Source: Allobosea sp. BH3 (lineage in GTDB: Bacteria; Pseudomonadota; Alphaproteobacteria; Rhizobiales; Beijerinckiaceae). From it: a stretch of 64,000 nt of DNA. The notes beneath the pieces are model-generated. The model was given only the letters and a program-made list of their open reading frames with translations. It did no database searches and was not told the DNA's origin. The position numbers and the translations under genes were made by a program. Shown here one piece after another: positions 25,524-33,935 of the stretch (position 1 is its first letter; each line of letters opens with the position of its first letter). The stretch lies in NCBI RefSeq assembly GCF_025499465.1, contig NZ_JAIMCA010000004.1, forward strand, positions 1 through 64,000, in the 5' to 3' direction.

Positions 25524-25529
25524 CTGCCG

Positions 25530-26744
25530 TTAAGCCGCGTCGCGCAGATCGCCCGCTTCGAGCTCGATCAGGAAGGATGGATCGGCCTCGATCAGCAGCG
25601 CGAGTGCGGCATCGTCGGCGAGCGAATCCGCCAATACGCGCGCTTCCTCGCGCGCTGCCTCGGCGTCCATCCGCCGCAGCAGCGCCATCAGCGCGTTGGT
25701 CTCCGGCCCTTGAAGCGCCTCGCAGGCGATCAGCACCGCGCGCATCAGACCCCGATCGATACCCTGGCGAGCGTTGCCGGCGTCGAAGCCCCGCCCATTG
25801 AGGGCGAGGATGGCCGACGTGAAGGCGGGCTCCAGCGCGGCCGGCAGCCCGGCCTTGCGACAGAGAGCCTTGAGGCCGGCGCCCCGCCTGTCGCGCAACA
25901 GCGCCGCGACGCGCTCGGCCGGCAATTCGGAGAGCGAGACGAACGCGGCCTCCGCCAGCGCCGGCTCGCCGCTGAGCAGCGAGCGCAGCATCAGTCCCGG
26001 CGTCAGCCGTCCGGTCGCGCGCAGCACCTCGACGATCGAGGGCGCATCGCTCGCCTCTCCGCCGGCGGCGAGCGAGACCGCGACCCGCTCGGTCGCCTCC
26101 CGCGCCAGCCTTGCGCTGCGTTCCGGCGTCAGCCAGCCGCAGCCAGTGACGAAATTCGCCAAAGTATCCGACACCCGGGCCGCGATGGTCTGGCGCAGCC
26201 CGGCCGGCAGGTCAGGACGCTCCAGCAGAGCCTCGCGCAGCGGGCCGCTGTCGCCGCAGCGCTCGACGATGCGTTCGAGCGAGAAATCCGCGATGAGTGC
26301 CGTGCGATTGCCTGCGAGCGTGACGAGCGCGTCCTCGCAGCCGACCTCCGCCAGAGCCGCACCGACGCTGGCCGGAAGACAGCGGCGCATGGCGATGGCG
26401 CGCTGCGCCAGCTTGTCGCCGATGGCGGCGGCATCGACGAGGTCGGCCTCGGTCAGCACCGGAGAATGCGCCAGCATCAGCGCCGCGACATCGCTCTGCT
26501 CGGCAATCAGCGCGAGCGCGAGCGTGCGCGGCGTGTCGGTCGACGAGGCCATCTCCTCGGCGATGGCGCGGCGCACCAGCGGCGAAGGATCGTCGACCAG
26601 CGCGATCAGCGCGGTCTCGGCCTCATGCCGCTCTTCCTCCGAGAGGACGGAGCGCAGATAGGCGCTGGCGAGCGTGGCGGCTCCAGTGGCTCGCGCCTCG
26701 GCGGGCGCGGTCCGGGCCCAGAGGAGGAAACGGCGAACGATCAT
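25530..26744 (-). CDS. DUF2336 domain-containing protein
   Basis: A 404-residue alpha-helical protein with HEAT-like repeats, for example DDPSPLVRRAIAEEMASS. This matches DUF2336, an alphaproteobacterial family of unknown role. There is no signal peptide or membrane segment. Its start overlaps the stop of the lytic transglycosylase gene by four bases (ATGA), so the two are co-expressed. Confidence 0.85.
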   Translation of the reverse strand: MIVRRFLLWARTAPAEARATGAATLASAYLRSVLSEEERHEAETALIALVDDPSPLVRRAIAEEMASSTDTPRTLALALIAEQSDVAALMLAHSPVLTEADLVDAAAIGDKLAQRAIAMRRCLPASVGAALAEVGCEDALVTLAGNRTALIADFSLERIVERCGDSGPLREALLERPDLPAGLRQTIAARVSDTLANFVTGCGWLTPERSARLAREATERVAVSLAAGGEASDAPSIVEVLRATGRLTPGLMLRSLLSGEPALAEAAFVSLSELPAERVAALLRDRRGAGLKALCRKAGLPAALEPAFTSAILALNGRGFDAGNARQGIDRGLMRAVLIACEALQGPETNALMALLRRMDAEAAREEARVLADSLADDAALALLIEADPSFLIELEAGDLRDAA

Positions 26745-27769
26745 GCTCCGCCCCGCTGGGTCATGAAGGAGGACAGGTCGAGTGGCCCGGGGCGCGCGGC
26801 GCCCGAGCCGGAGAGATCGGTCGGCCGCGACGGCGGCAGCGGCGAGGTCACCGCCTTGCCAGCATCCGCACCTGCAGCCGCATCGCCTTGCCGCATGCGC
26901 GGATAGAAGCGCTCGACGCTATCGAGCGAAGCCGTACGCGTGCCGCCCTGCACCGGCGTCGTCCACAGATTGGCGACAGCCCGCGAGACCGGCTCGCGAG
27001 AACCGCCCGTCGAGAACAGTCCAACGAGCCCCCGCGCCCGCTCCGGGCGCAGGCCAACGGCAAGTTCGGCCACCGGCGTATCGTCCTGCACCGGCTGCAC
27101 GGCCTGCCCCTGCTGCGTCGCCGCGGCGGCTGCGAACTGAGTGCCGGCATGGCTGGCGGAGAGCACGCCATAGACCTCCTGGGCGCTGCGCGCCCGGCCG
27201 GCCTTGTCGTAGAAGATCGAGCGGTTCGAGGCCGCAGCCTCCGGGAAATCCCGGGCCGCCACGCGGTTCGGGTCGCTGGCCGCGGCGCGGATCAGGTCGG
27301 AGGCACCGCGCGCGCCGAGCACATGCGCCATGTAGAGCTCGCCGGATTGCGGCTGCCGGCCGAGGCTGGAGGAGAGCTGCTCCCGGTTCTTCTGGGTCAG
27401 CGCCCCGGCCATCACGGCCGAGACCTGCGGATCGTTGCGAAGCTGCAGGATCTTGTCGCGCGTCGCCGGGTCGGCGACGCTAAGGCGCCCGCCATTATCG
27501 GAGATGGCAGCGGCATATTGCGAGAGGCCCTGCTTCGGCCCCTCCTGCTTCACCATCGCGAGCCAGGTCTGCTCGATGAACTGGAAGAGCCCGGTGGCGC
27601 TCGATGTCTTCGCCTTGGCGTCCGGCTCCAGGGCGGATTCGCGCTGCGCCGTCTTGAGCAGGTAGTCGAAGCCCGTCCCCGTCTTCTCGGCGCCCTGGCG
27701 GATGGCGCTGACGACCGGGTTCGCGGCTGGCTGCGCCTCGCGGCTCTGCGGCGTGCTGAAAAGGAACAT
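26741..27769 (-). CDS. Lytic transglycosylase domain-containing protein
   Basis: A 342-residue protein. The catalytic domain is near the N-terminus: the catalytic Glu is in KTAQRESALEPDAKAKTSSATGLFQFIEQTWL (about residue 44), followed by ELYMAHVLGARGA. It would cleave peptidoglycan glycan strands. No classical signal peptide is seen, so secretion by a flagellar-type or other route is possible. The rest is low-complexity Ala/Pro/Ser-rich. A CtrA-like box lies 65 bases upstream (27833-27848). Confidence 0.85.
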   Translation of the reverse strand: MFLFSTPQSREAQPAANPVVSAIRQGAEKTGTGFDYLLKTAQRESALEPDAKAKTSSATGLFQFIEQTWLAMVKQEGPKQGLSQYAAAISDNGGRLSVADPATRDKILQLRNDPQVSAVMAGALTQKNREQLSSSLGRQPQSGELYMAHVLGARGASDLIRAAASDPNRVAARDFPEAAASNRSIFYDKAGRARSAQEVYGVLSASHAGTQFAAAAATQQGQAVQPVQDDTPVAELAVGLRPERARGLVGLFSTGGSREPVSRAVANLWTTPVQGGTRTASLDSVERFYPRMRQGDAAAGADAGKAVTSPLPPSRPTDLSGSGAARPGPLDLSSFMTQRGGA

Positions 27770-27832
27770 CGAAACCTTCGGCGGCGGCCTCCGCGCAATG
27801 CGGAAGCACGATCCGAAGAGTGAAGGATTATG

Positions 27833-27848
27833 GTAAGCGAAGCGTTAA
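27833..27848 (-). promoter_or_regulatory. CtrA-like box upstream of the lytic transglycosylase gene
   Basis: On the minus strand TTAA-CGCTTCG-CTTAC differs by one base from the CtrA consensus TTAA-N7-TTAAC. It lies 64 bases before the ATG. CtrA controls cell-cycle and envelope genes in Alphaproteobacteria, which suits a cell-wall lytic enzyme. Confidence 0.35.
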
Positions 27849-27957
27849 GCGCAGTCCCGCACAGAGCTGAGGCGCGCTTTCCGCTTTCCAGCCACAAAAT
27901 CGCGTTCTAGGACTTTCCGCCGGCTCATCGGCCGGACGGCGATGCGGAGGACGACGA

Positions 27958-28455
27958 ATGGCGGATGCGGTGCGCCACAAGCGCGGCGGAATCTATTTCG
28001 AGGATTTCCACGTCGGCACGGTCATCGAGCACGGCCTGACCCGGACCGTGACCCAGATGGACAACATGTTGTTCTCCAACATGACGCTGAACCCGCAGCC
28101 GCTTCACATCGACGCGCATTTCTGTGCGACCGAGACCGAATGGGGCAAGCCGCTGATGAACTCGCTGTTCACGCTGGGACTGATGATCGGCATCTCGGTC
28201 CACGACACCACGGTCGGCACCACCATCGGCAATCTCGGCATGACCGACGTCACCTTCCCGGCCCCGCTCTTCGAGGGCGACACGGTGAACTGCACCACCG
28301 AGATCGTCGCCAAGCGCGAGTCGCGCTCGCGGCCCGATGCCGGCATCGTCGAGTTCCTGCACAAGACCTACAAGCAGGACGGCACGCTGGTCGCGCAGTG
28401 CCGCCGGCAGGCCTTCATGAAGAAGCGGCCCGCCCCTGCCACGGTCGCGGTCTGA
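27958..28455 (+). CDS. MaoC family (hotdog-fold) dehydratase
   Basis: A 165-residue single hotdog-domain enzyme. The family pattern FEDFHVGTVIEHGLTRTVTQMDN is followed by the active-site region NPQPLHIDAHFCATETEWGKPLMNS, with the catalytic Asp/His pair in HIDAHF. Such enzymes add water to enoyl-CoA thioesters. ATG 27958 has GGAGGA 6 bases upstream. It lies 4 bases before a CoA-ester lyase gene, so the pair could hydrate and then cleave a branched dicarboxylyl-CoA. Confidence 0.9.
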   Translation: MADAVRHKRGGIYFEDFHVGTVIEHGLTRTVTQMDNMLFSNMTLNPQPLHIDAHFCATETEWGKPLMNSLFTLGLMIGISVHDTTVGTTIGNLGMTDVTFPAPLFEGDTVNCTTEIVAKRESRSRPDAGIVEFLHKTYKQDGTLVAQCRRQAFMKKRPAPATVAV

Positions 28456-28459
28456 CGGC

Positions 28460-29338
28460 ATGCGCTCGCTCCTGTTCGTGCCGGGCGACAGCCCGAAGAA
28501 GCAGCAGAAGGGCTTGGAGAGCGGCGCCGACGCGCTGATCCTGGACCTCGAGGATTCCGTCGCTCTGAATCAGAAGCCGCAGGCGCGCGAGATCACCCGC
28601 GCCTTCCTCGAATCCGCCCGCGCCCTGCCGCGCCGGCCCCTCCTGATCGTGCGGATCAACGCGATGTCGACCGGCATGAGCGACACCGATCTCGATGCCG
28701 TCATGCCCGGCGCGCCGGATGCGATCATGCTGCCGAAATCGGAAGGTGGCCCCGATGTCGGCCATCTCGCCGCCCAGATCGCGGTGCGTGAAGCCGAAAC
28801 GGATCTGCCCGACGGTGCGACACGGATCATCCCCATCGCCACCGAGACCGGCAAGGGCATCTTCGGGCTCGGCAGCTATGCCCGCTCCTCGCACCGGCTG
28901 ATGGCGCTGACCTGGGGCGCCGAGGACCTCGCGGCCGATCTCGGCGCCGAGACCAACCGGCTGGAGAGCGGCAGCTACACCGACCCCTATCGCCTCGCCC
29001 GCGCCCTGACCCTTCTCGGCGCCAGCGCCGCGCAGGTCGATGCGATCGATACCGTCTTCACCAATTTCCGCGACGACGCGGCCTTCCGTGCCGAATGCCT
29101 GGCCTCACGGCGCGACGGCTTCACCGGCAAGATGGCGATCCATCCGGCGCAGGTCGCCCCCATCAACGAGATTTTCTCGCCATCGCCGGAGGCGCTCGCC
29201 AAGGCGGAGCAAATCATCGCGCTGTTCGAGGCCAATCCGGGCGCGGGCGTGATCGGGCTCGATGGCGAAATGCTGGATCGTCCCCATCTGACAAAGGCGC
29301 AGCGGCTGGTCGCGCGCGCTCGTAAGCTGGCTGAATAA
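28460..29338 (+). CDS. HpcH/HpaI aldolase/citrate lyase family protein (CoA ester lyase)
   Basis: A 292-residue TIM-barrel lyase of the CitE/malyl-CoA lyase family. Landmarks are RSLLFVPGDSPKK (CoA and substrate Arg), LILDLEDSV (Glu-Asp), TETGKGIFGL (metal-binding Glu) and TWGAEDLAADLGAE (metal-binding Asp). It would cleave a 3-hydroxyacyl-CoA such as malyl-CoA or citramalyl-CoA, or the free acid. It is coupled to the MaoC dehydratase by a 4-base gap. The exact acyl-CoA cannot be told from sequence. Confidence 0.9.
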   Translation: MRSLLFVPGDSPKKQQKGLESGADALILDLEDSVALNQKPQAREITRAFLESARALPRRPLLIVRINAMSTGMSDTDLDAVMPGAPDAIMLPKSEGGPDVGHLAAQIAVREAETDLPDGATRIIPIATETGKGIFGLGSYARSSHRLMALTWGAEDLAADLGAETNRLESGSYTDPYRLARALTLLGASAAQVDAIDTVFTNFRDDAAFRAECLASRRDGFTGKMAIHPAQVAPINEIFSPSPEALAKAEQIIALFEANPGAGVIGLDGEMLDRPHLTKAQRLVARARKLAE

Positions 29339-29357
29339 GCGGCTGGAGGCGATTCGA

Positions 29358-29567
29358 ATGACTCAGGTTTTTGAAATCTCGGGGATGCATTGCGGCGGCT
29401 GCGCCTCGCGCGTCCAGCAAGCTGCGACGGCGCTCGCGCCCGGCGCGACCGTGACGCTCGACCCGCCGCGCATGACCCTGCCCGACAGCGCGAAGCTCGA
29501 TGCCGAAGCGATCAACCGCAAGCTCGCCGAACTCGGCGACTATCGCGCCAAGCCGCTGGCGGGCTGA
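29358..29567 (+). CDS. Heavy-metal-associated (HMA) domain protein
   Basis: A 69-residue protein made of one HMA domain. The metal-binding motif is GMHCGGCASRVQ, with the CxxC at residues 13-16. It is a likely soluble copper or other soft-metal carrier in the cytoplasm. ATG 29358 has GGAGG at 7 bases. It follows the CoA-lyase gene by 19 bases without an obvious functional link. No P-type ATPase is nearby. Confidence 0.87.
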   Translation: MTQVFEISGMHCGGCASRVQQAATALAPGATVTLDPPRMTLPDSAKLDAEAINRKLAELGDYRAKPLAG

Positions 29568-29583
29568 GACACGTCCGCCACAG

Positions 29584-29658
29584 CGCGTCATCTCGGGCCT
29601 GACCCGAGCATATCTGCCCGAAGGAGGCTCTGGCGCTCTCTCTTCCCGAGAATGACGC
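29584..29658. repeat. REP-like palindromic element (family B)
   Basis: The outer arms GCGTCAT and ATGACGC enclose CTCGGG...CCCGAG pairs. It fills the gap between two convergent genes (29567 and 29669). It has the same CGTCAT-(n)CTCGGG design as the elements at 31899, 34201, 36267 and 46285. Confidence 0.65.
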
Positions 29659-29668
29659 CTTGCCGTGT

Positions 29669-30277
29669 CTAACCGCCCGGCGGTCGCTGGATCGAGAACA
29701 GGCTCGTCACCTCGGCATAGTCGGCATAGCCGCAGCGCGCGATCGGATTGGCCCCGGCAGTATCGAAGCGCCCGTCCTTGACGAAGGCGTCGTCGATGAA
29801 GGTGCCGACGACCTGCCCCAGCACCATCCAGCGCGGCACCAGTTCGCCGTTCATGTCCTGCAGTTGCTGGATCGAGATGAGCTTGCATTCGAGCGCGGCC
29901 GGCGTGCCCGCGACGCGCGGCGGCTTGACGAAGCGCGACGGCGCCATCTCAAGCCCGGCATGGGCATATTCGCTTGTCCCCCGCGGCAGCGGCGCCGAGG
30001 TCAGGTTCATCGGCCCCGCGAGAGCCTTCGTCACCAGCGAACAGGTGAATTCGCCGGTCTCCTCGACGAAGGCAACCGCATCCTTCTTCTGCTCGGAGGA
30101 GAACATCACAATGTTCGGCCGCCCCGAGATGGCGTTGAAGAAGCTGTAGGGCGAGAGATTGACCTCCCCCTTCGCGCTCAGAGCCGTGATCCAGCCAATC
30201 GGCCGGGGTGCCACGATCGCCTTGAACGGATCATGGGCGAAGCCGAGATCGTCCTTCGTTGCGGAATAGCAGGTCAC
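29669..30277 (-). CDS. Flavin reductase family protein (FMN-binding)
   Basis: A 202-residue split-barrel flavoprotein. The pattern IVAPRPIGWITALSAKGEVNLSPYSFFNAIS (about 21-51) is the FMN-binding region of the DIM6/NTAB family. Relatives reduce flavin for a partner monooxygenase or act as small oxidoreductases. It lies 2 bases after the nitroreductase gene, so the two flavoenzymes are co-transcribed. Confidence 0.88.
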   Translation of the reverse strand: MTCYSATKDDLGFAHDPFKAIVAPRPIGWITALSAKGEVNLSPYSFFNAISGRPNIVMFSSEQKKDAVAFVEETGEFTCSLVTKALAGPMNLTSAPLPRGTSEYAHAGLEMAPSRFVKPPRVAGTPAALECKLISIQQLQDMNGELVPRWMVLGQVVGTFIDDAFVKDGRFDTAGANPIARCGYADYAEVTSLFSIQRPPGG

Positions 30278-30279
30278 GC

Positions 30280-30849
30280 TCAGGCTCCGTAGTGGCTGAC
30301 GATCTCGGCCATCACGGGCCGGTCGCGATCGGTGATCGGCGCGGTCGGCGTCCCGATATGGACGAAGCCGGCGATGCGCTCGTCATCGCCGAGCCCGAAG
30401 GCCGACAGCACCTCGCGGTCAAAGCCGAACCAGTTCGTCAGCCAGGAGCCGGCATAGCCCATGGCATGGGCGGCGACGAGCATGTTCATGCAGACCGCGC
30501 CGGAGGAGAGCTCCTGCTCCCAGAGCGGGATCTTGACGTGTTCGCGGGCCCGCGAGACCACCGCCACGATAACGGGCGCATGCAGCAGGCGCTTGCGCTC
30601 GAACTCCACCTGCTCCTCGCTGGCCTGCGGGTTGCGCTCGCGGAAGACGCGGGCGACGACCTCGGCCGCCTTCTCACGCGCCGCGCCGCTGAACACGATG
30701 AAACGCCAGGGCACCAACTTTCCGTGATCGGGGACGCGCGCCGCAATGGCGAGCAATTCGTCGAGCTGGGAGCCTTCCGGCCCCGGAGTGGCGAGGAACT
30801 GCGGCGGCACCGAGCGACGCAGCTTGAGCAGGGAGAGCGTATCGGTCAT
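30280..30849 (-). CDS. Nitroreductase family protein (YdjA-like)
   Basis: A 189-residue FMN-dependent enzyme. The N-terminal LLKLRRSVPPQFL and AARVPDHGKLVPWRFIVFSG, then IPLWEQELSSGAVCMNMLVAAHAMGYAGSW, match the short YdjA class. ATG 30849 is chosen; the frame is open upstream but there it overlaps the divergent gene region. It reduces nitro or quinone-like compounds with NAD(P)H. It is co-transcribed with the flavin reductase-like gene. Confidence 0.9.
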   Translation of the reverse strand: MTDTLSLLKLRRSVPPQFLATPGPEGSQLDELLAIAARVPDHGKLVPWRFIVFSGAAREKAAEVVARVFRERNPQASEEQVEFERKRLLHAPVIVAVVSRAREHVKIPLWEQELSSGAVCMNMLVAAHAMGYAGSWLTNWFGFDREVLSAFGLGDDERIAGFVHIGTPTAPITDRDRPVMAEIVSHYGA

Positions 30850-30953
30850 GAAGCATCCGGAAGATGGCGATCGCATTGACCTATGCCTTCGCCTTGATGA
30901 GGACAAGCGAGCCTGCTCATACATCGCCGCAGGATCGCCGAGGACCTGGAAGC

Positions 30954-31889
30954 ATGCTTGAACTGGATGGTTTCGAAGCTGGCCGCCGCCTCGCCGGCGT
31001 CGCCCTGGCGTTCGCCGTCCTGCTCGCCCCGGCTTCGGCCCAGACTCCGGCGCCGACCCAGCCCCAGAGCCCCGCCCAATCGCCCGGCACGGGCGCGCCT
31101 GCCCCGCTCGGGCCGGCACCGCTCGGCGCCTCGCTGAACCAGGCGCGCCTCTCCGTATCGGCCCAGTTCTTCGGCAGCCGCCAGCCCATCCGCTCCGGCC
31201 TGAACTGGCGCATCCTGACCGAGATGGCCGACGGCTCCCCCGCCCGAATCGTGGCGCGCTCCACCGACGCCGAGGCCACCTTCTCGCTGCCGCCGGGCGT
31301 CTACGTCATCCATGCCGCCTATGGCTTCGCCAGCGGCACCAAGCGGATCAACCTCGGGATGGCGGGCCTGCGCGACCAGGTGGCGATCAGCGCCGGCGCG
31401 CTCTCTCTGGCGGGCTCCATCGGCGATGCGCCGATTCCGGCGGCACAGCTCACCTTCTCGGTCTTCGTGCCATTGCAGGGCAACTCCGAAGGCCGGCTCG
31501 TCACGAGCGGCGCGAAGGCCGGCGAGATCGTCCGCCTGCCCGAGGGCACCTATCATATCGTCTCGACCTACGGCGATTCGAACGCCATCCAGCGCGCCGA
31601 CGTGAAGGTCGAGACCGGCAAGGTCACGGACGCCACACTGCATCACCGCGCCGCCAAGGTGACGTTGAAGCTCGTCGCCGCGGCCGGTGGCGAGGCTTTC
31701 GCCGGCACCGCCTTCAGCGTGCTGACCCCGGGCGGCGACGTGATTCGGGAGGCGATCGGCGCTTTCCCGCAGGTCATCCTGGCCGAAGGCGACTATGTCC
31801 TGATCGCCCGGCAGGAGGGTCAGGTCTATTCGCGCGACTTCAAGGTGGAGTCCGGAGCCGACCGCGACATCGAGGTCCTGGCGAAGTAG
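30954..31889 (+). CDS. Secreted protein with repeated beta-rich domains, unknown function
   Basis: A 311-residue protein. I chose ATG 30954, which places a signal peptide (RRLAGVALAFAVLLAPASAQ) near the N-terminus. A Pro/Ala-rich linker follows, then about four beta-rich units, each with a phrase like PPGVYVIHAAYGFAS, PEGTYHIVSTYGDS and AEGDYVLIARQEGQ, suggesting carboxypeptidase-regulatory or Ig-like folds. It probably acts in the periplasm. It is divergent from the nitroreductase gene and followed by a REP-like element. Confidence 0.8.
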   Translation: MLELDGFEAGRRLAGVALAFAVLLAPASAQTPAPTQPQSPAQSPGTGAPAPLGPAPLGASLNQARLSVSAQFFGSRQPIRSGLNWRILTEMADGSPARIVARSTDAEATFSLPPGVYVIHAAYGFASGTKRINLGMAGLRDQVAISAGALSLAGSIGDAPIPAAQLTFSVFVPLQGNSEGRLVTSGAKAGEIVRLPEGTYHIVSTYGDSNAIQRADVKVETGKVTDATLHHRAAKVTLKLVAAAGGEAFAGTAFSVLTPGGDVIREAIGAFPQVILAEGDYVLIARQEGQVYSRDFKVESGADRDIEVLAK

Positions 31890-31898
31890 GACTCCGTC

Positions 31899-31921
31899 AT
31901 GCTCGGGTCTGACCCGAGCAT
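31899..31921. repeat. REP-like palindrome (family B)
   Basis: The 10-bp perfect stem ATGCTCGGGT/ACCCGAGCAT with a 3-base loop lies between two convergent genes, preceded by CGTC. It probably ends transcripts from both sides. Confidence 0.65.
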
Positions 31922-31962
31922 CTCCGGCAGGATGAGGCCCCGGTTGCTCCTTGTCCCGACAT

Positions 31963-32805
31963 TCAATTGGTCGGCTTCGCCCGGCCGCCCGCCGTCTCGA
32001 TCTTGATCGTGCCGACCCCTGCGACGATGCCGTCGGCGAGGCGCAGCGCCATGCAGCGATACCCGGCATCGACCAGATGCAGCCCGTCCATGCCGACGAG
32101 TTCCTCCGGTGTGAACTGGCGCGAGCTCGACCAGCCCTTCATCATCGCATAGCGCGGGAAGAGTGCGACGCCCTGCTCCTGCGCCGTCTTCCGCATCACG
32201 GCGCGGTAATCGTCGTAATGCGGATAGCGCCCCTCGCGCGGCAGCCACGGCAGGTCCATGAGGATCATGTCGATCCCGGCGGCCCGGCTGATGCCGATGC
32301 CCTTGCGCAGGATCTTGGCGAGCTTTTCCTCGCCGATATCGCGGATGGCTTCCGTGATCGCCGTCTGCCAGATCACGACGGCGGGCTTCTCGGCCACAAC
32401 GTCCGCTTCCATGCGCAGTAGCATATCATAGGCCGACTGGCCCCCGACGCCCTTGTTGATCACCTTGATCTCGGCGCCCGGCAGCCGCCGCCTGAGCTCG
32501 GCCTCCAGCACGGCGGGGTAGCTCTTGTCTCCGGCGCGGTCGCCGGAGCCCGCCGTGGTCGAGGAGCCGAGCGCCACCACCGTCAGGGCGCCGGTCTCCT
32601 GCAGCGCCTTGCGCGCGGCGGGCAGATTCGGCTGAAAGGGTGATTTGACCGCATCCGCCCGGCAACGTGCATCGGCCGCCGCTGGCGTCGGAGCCGCATG
32701 AACGGAAGAATTCAGCGCAACGACAAGGAGGGCCGCGGCAGCGCTGCGCCACGTCCAGCAGTAGGCTCGGCGCTCGCGCCACGATTCGTGATGATTTGAT
32801 ACCAC
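31963..32805 (-). CDS. SGNH/GDSL hydrolase family protein, exported
   Basis: About 280 residues. Blocks of the SGNH fold are visible: VVALGSSTTAGSGD with the nucleophile Ser, GVGGQSAYD with the Gly, and DGLHLVDAGYR with the Asp-His pair near the C-terminus. A signal-like segment (SAAAALLVVALNSSVHAA) follows an Arg-rich start. The only suitable start is GTG 32805, which overlaps the 3' end of the opgC-like gene by 94 bases; an alternative start could reduce this. It is probably a periplasmic esterase or acyl-transfer partner of the OpgC-like protein. Confidence 0.82.
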   Translation of the reverse strand: MVSNHHESWRERRAYCWTWRSAAAALLVVALNSSVHAAPTPAAADARCRADAVKSPFQPNLPAARKALQETGALTVVALGSSTTAGSGDRAGDKSYPAVLEAELRRRLPGAEIKVINKGVGGQSAYDMLLRMEADVVAEKPAVVIWQTAITEAIRDIGEEKLAKILRKGIGISRAAGIDMILMDLPWLPREGRYPHYDDYRAVMRKTAQEQGVALFPRYAMMKGWSSSRQFTPEELVGMDGLHLVDAGYRCMALRLADGIVAGVGTIKIETAGGRAKPTN

Positions 32806-33935
32806 GACAGGAAAATCCCTAGCCCTGTCAGAAATGTAACCCCGCCAGCGCAGATCAGCAACTGAACGCCCGGCGCGAAGGATGTTTCCGCCAGCACGAT
32901 CTGGCCGATGATCGACAGCACGATCCCGACGCAGAAGACATGCAGCGAGTTCCGCCCGGCTGCGGCGAAGGCGCGCCCGAACGCATGCCTGCCCATCGCC
33001 GACCCCGCCGGCAGCCAGCGGATCGCCAGCCAGCTCAGCGCCGCGATGTGCAGAAGCCGGCTCCAGGCGAGATTGGTCTTGTCGGAGCCGAGCTGTACGG
33101 AATCGAACCAGTCGTTCAAGGCGCCGATGCCGGTCGGGTTGCCGGTCGAGGTCTTCGCCCACCAGGCCAGGACGATGAAAGTGACAGCCCCGACATCGAG
33201 CCATCTCAGCCGCGGCAGGCCGACGCCGAGCAGCGCGCCACGGCCAATGACGATGCCGAGCGTGAACACGACCTGCCAGGCGAAGGGGTTGAAGAACCAG
33301 CCCGCTTCTCCATTGGGCAGATTGAGCTCGAAGGCCAGCGCCGCCTGCCATATCGCCAGCGAGCAGAGCAGCGTTCCCAGCGGGCTCGCCCGCACACCGG
33401 CATAGATCGCGGGGAAGAGCGCCAGCAGGACGATGTAGAGCGGCAGGATGTCCAGATAGGACGGCTGGTAGGTCAGCGTCAGCGCGCCGATCAGCGCCTC
33501 GACCGTGTCTCGGAAGAAAGGCTGGATGTTGATGGTCTCGATATAAAGCGGGTTCTGCGTCTGCGTGACGGCCGTCGCGACCACGCCGCATACGATGATG
33601 AACACGGCGATGTGGGCAATGTAGAGCGTCCAGAGCCGCCCGCCGAGTTTCAGGGCCGCAAGCGCCAGGCCGCGCTGCTCGATGAGTCCGCCATAGGCCA
33701 GCGCCGCCGAGACGCCGGCGAGCAGCACGAAGATGTCCGCCGCATCCGAGAAGCCGAAATTATGCGGCATATAGGCCGCAACCACATTCCCCGGCATGTG
33801 GTTGATGAAGATGATCATCAGCGCCAGCCCACGCAGCACATCGATCCGCGCATCCCGCACTTTCTCCAGCCGCACGGCACCGTCGGCCGGACGGCCGAAG
33901 AGCAGAAAGTGCCGGAAGGAGGCGATGGACGACAC
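32712..33935 (-). CDS. opgC: OpgC family membrane acyltransferase
   Basis: A 407-residue integral membrane protein with about ten hydrophobic segments. The N-terminal DARIDVLRGLALMIIFINHMPGN and FSDAADIFVLLAGVSAALAYG are hallmarks of OpgC, which adds succinyl or other acyl groups to osmoregulated periplasmic glucans. The GTG start at 33935 has GGAGGAG 7-8 bases upstream; a longer open frame upstream runs through REP elements and is rejected. The overlapping downstream SGNH hydrolase may act on the same polymer. The symbol rests on family membership only. Confidence 0.88.
   Translation of the reverse strand: MSSIASFRHFLLFGRPADGAVRLEKVRDARIDVLRGLALMIIFINHMPGNVVAAYMPHNFGFSDAADIFVLLAGVSAALAYGGLIEQRGLALAALKLGGRLWTLYIAHIAVFIIVCGVVATAVTQTQNPLYIETINIQPFFRDTVEALIGALTLTYQPSYLDILPLYIVLLALFPAIYAGVRASPLGTLLCSLAIWQAALAFELNLPNGEAGWFFNPFAWQVVFTLGIVIGRGALLGVGLPRLRWLDVGAVTFIVLAWWAKTSTGNPTGIGALNDWFDSVQLGSDKTNLAWSRLLHIAALSWLAIRWLPAGSAMGRHAFGRAFAAAGRNSLHVFCVGIVLSIIGQIVLAETSFAPGVQLLICAGGVTFLTGLGIFLSWYQIITNRGASAEPTAGRGAALPRPSLSLR

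Noticed and set aside
32806..33591. Long N-terminal extension of the SGNH hydrolase frame
   Set aside because: It reads opgC in another frame and adds no signal peptide or domain. The GTG at 32805 gives the expected exported protein.
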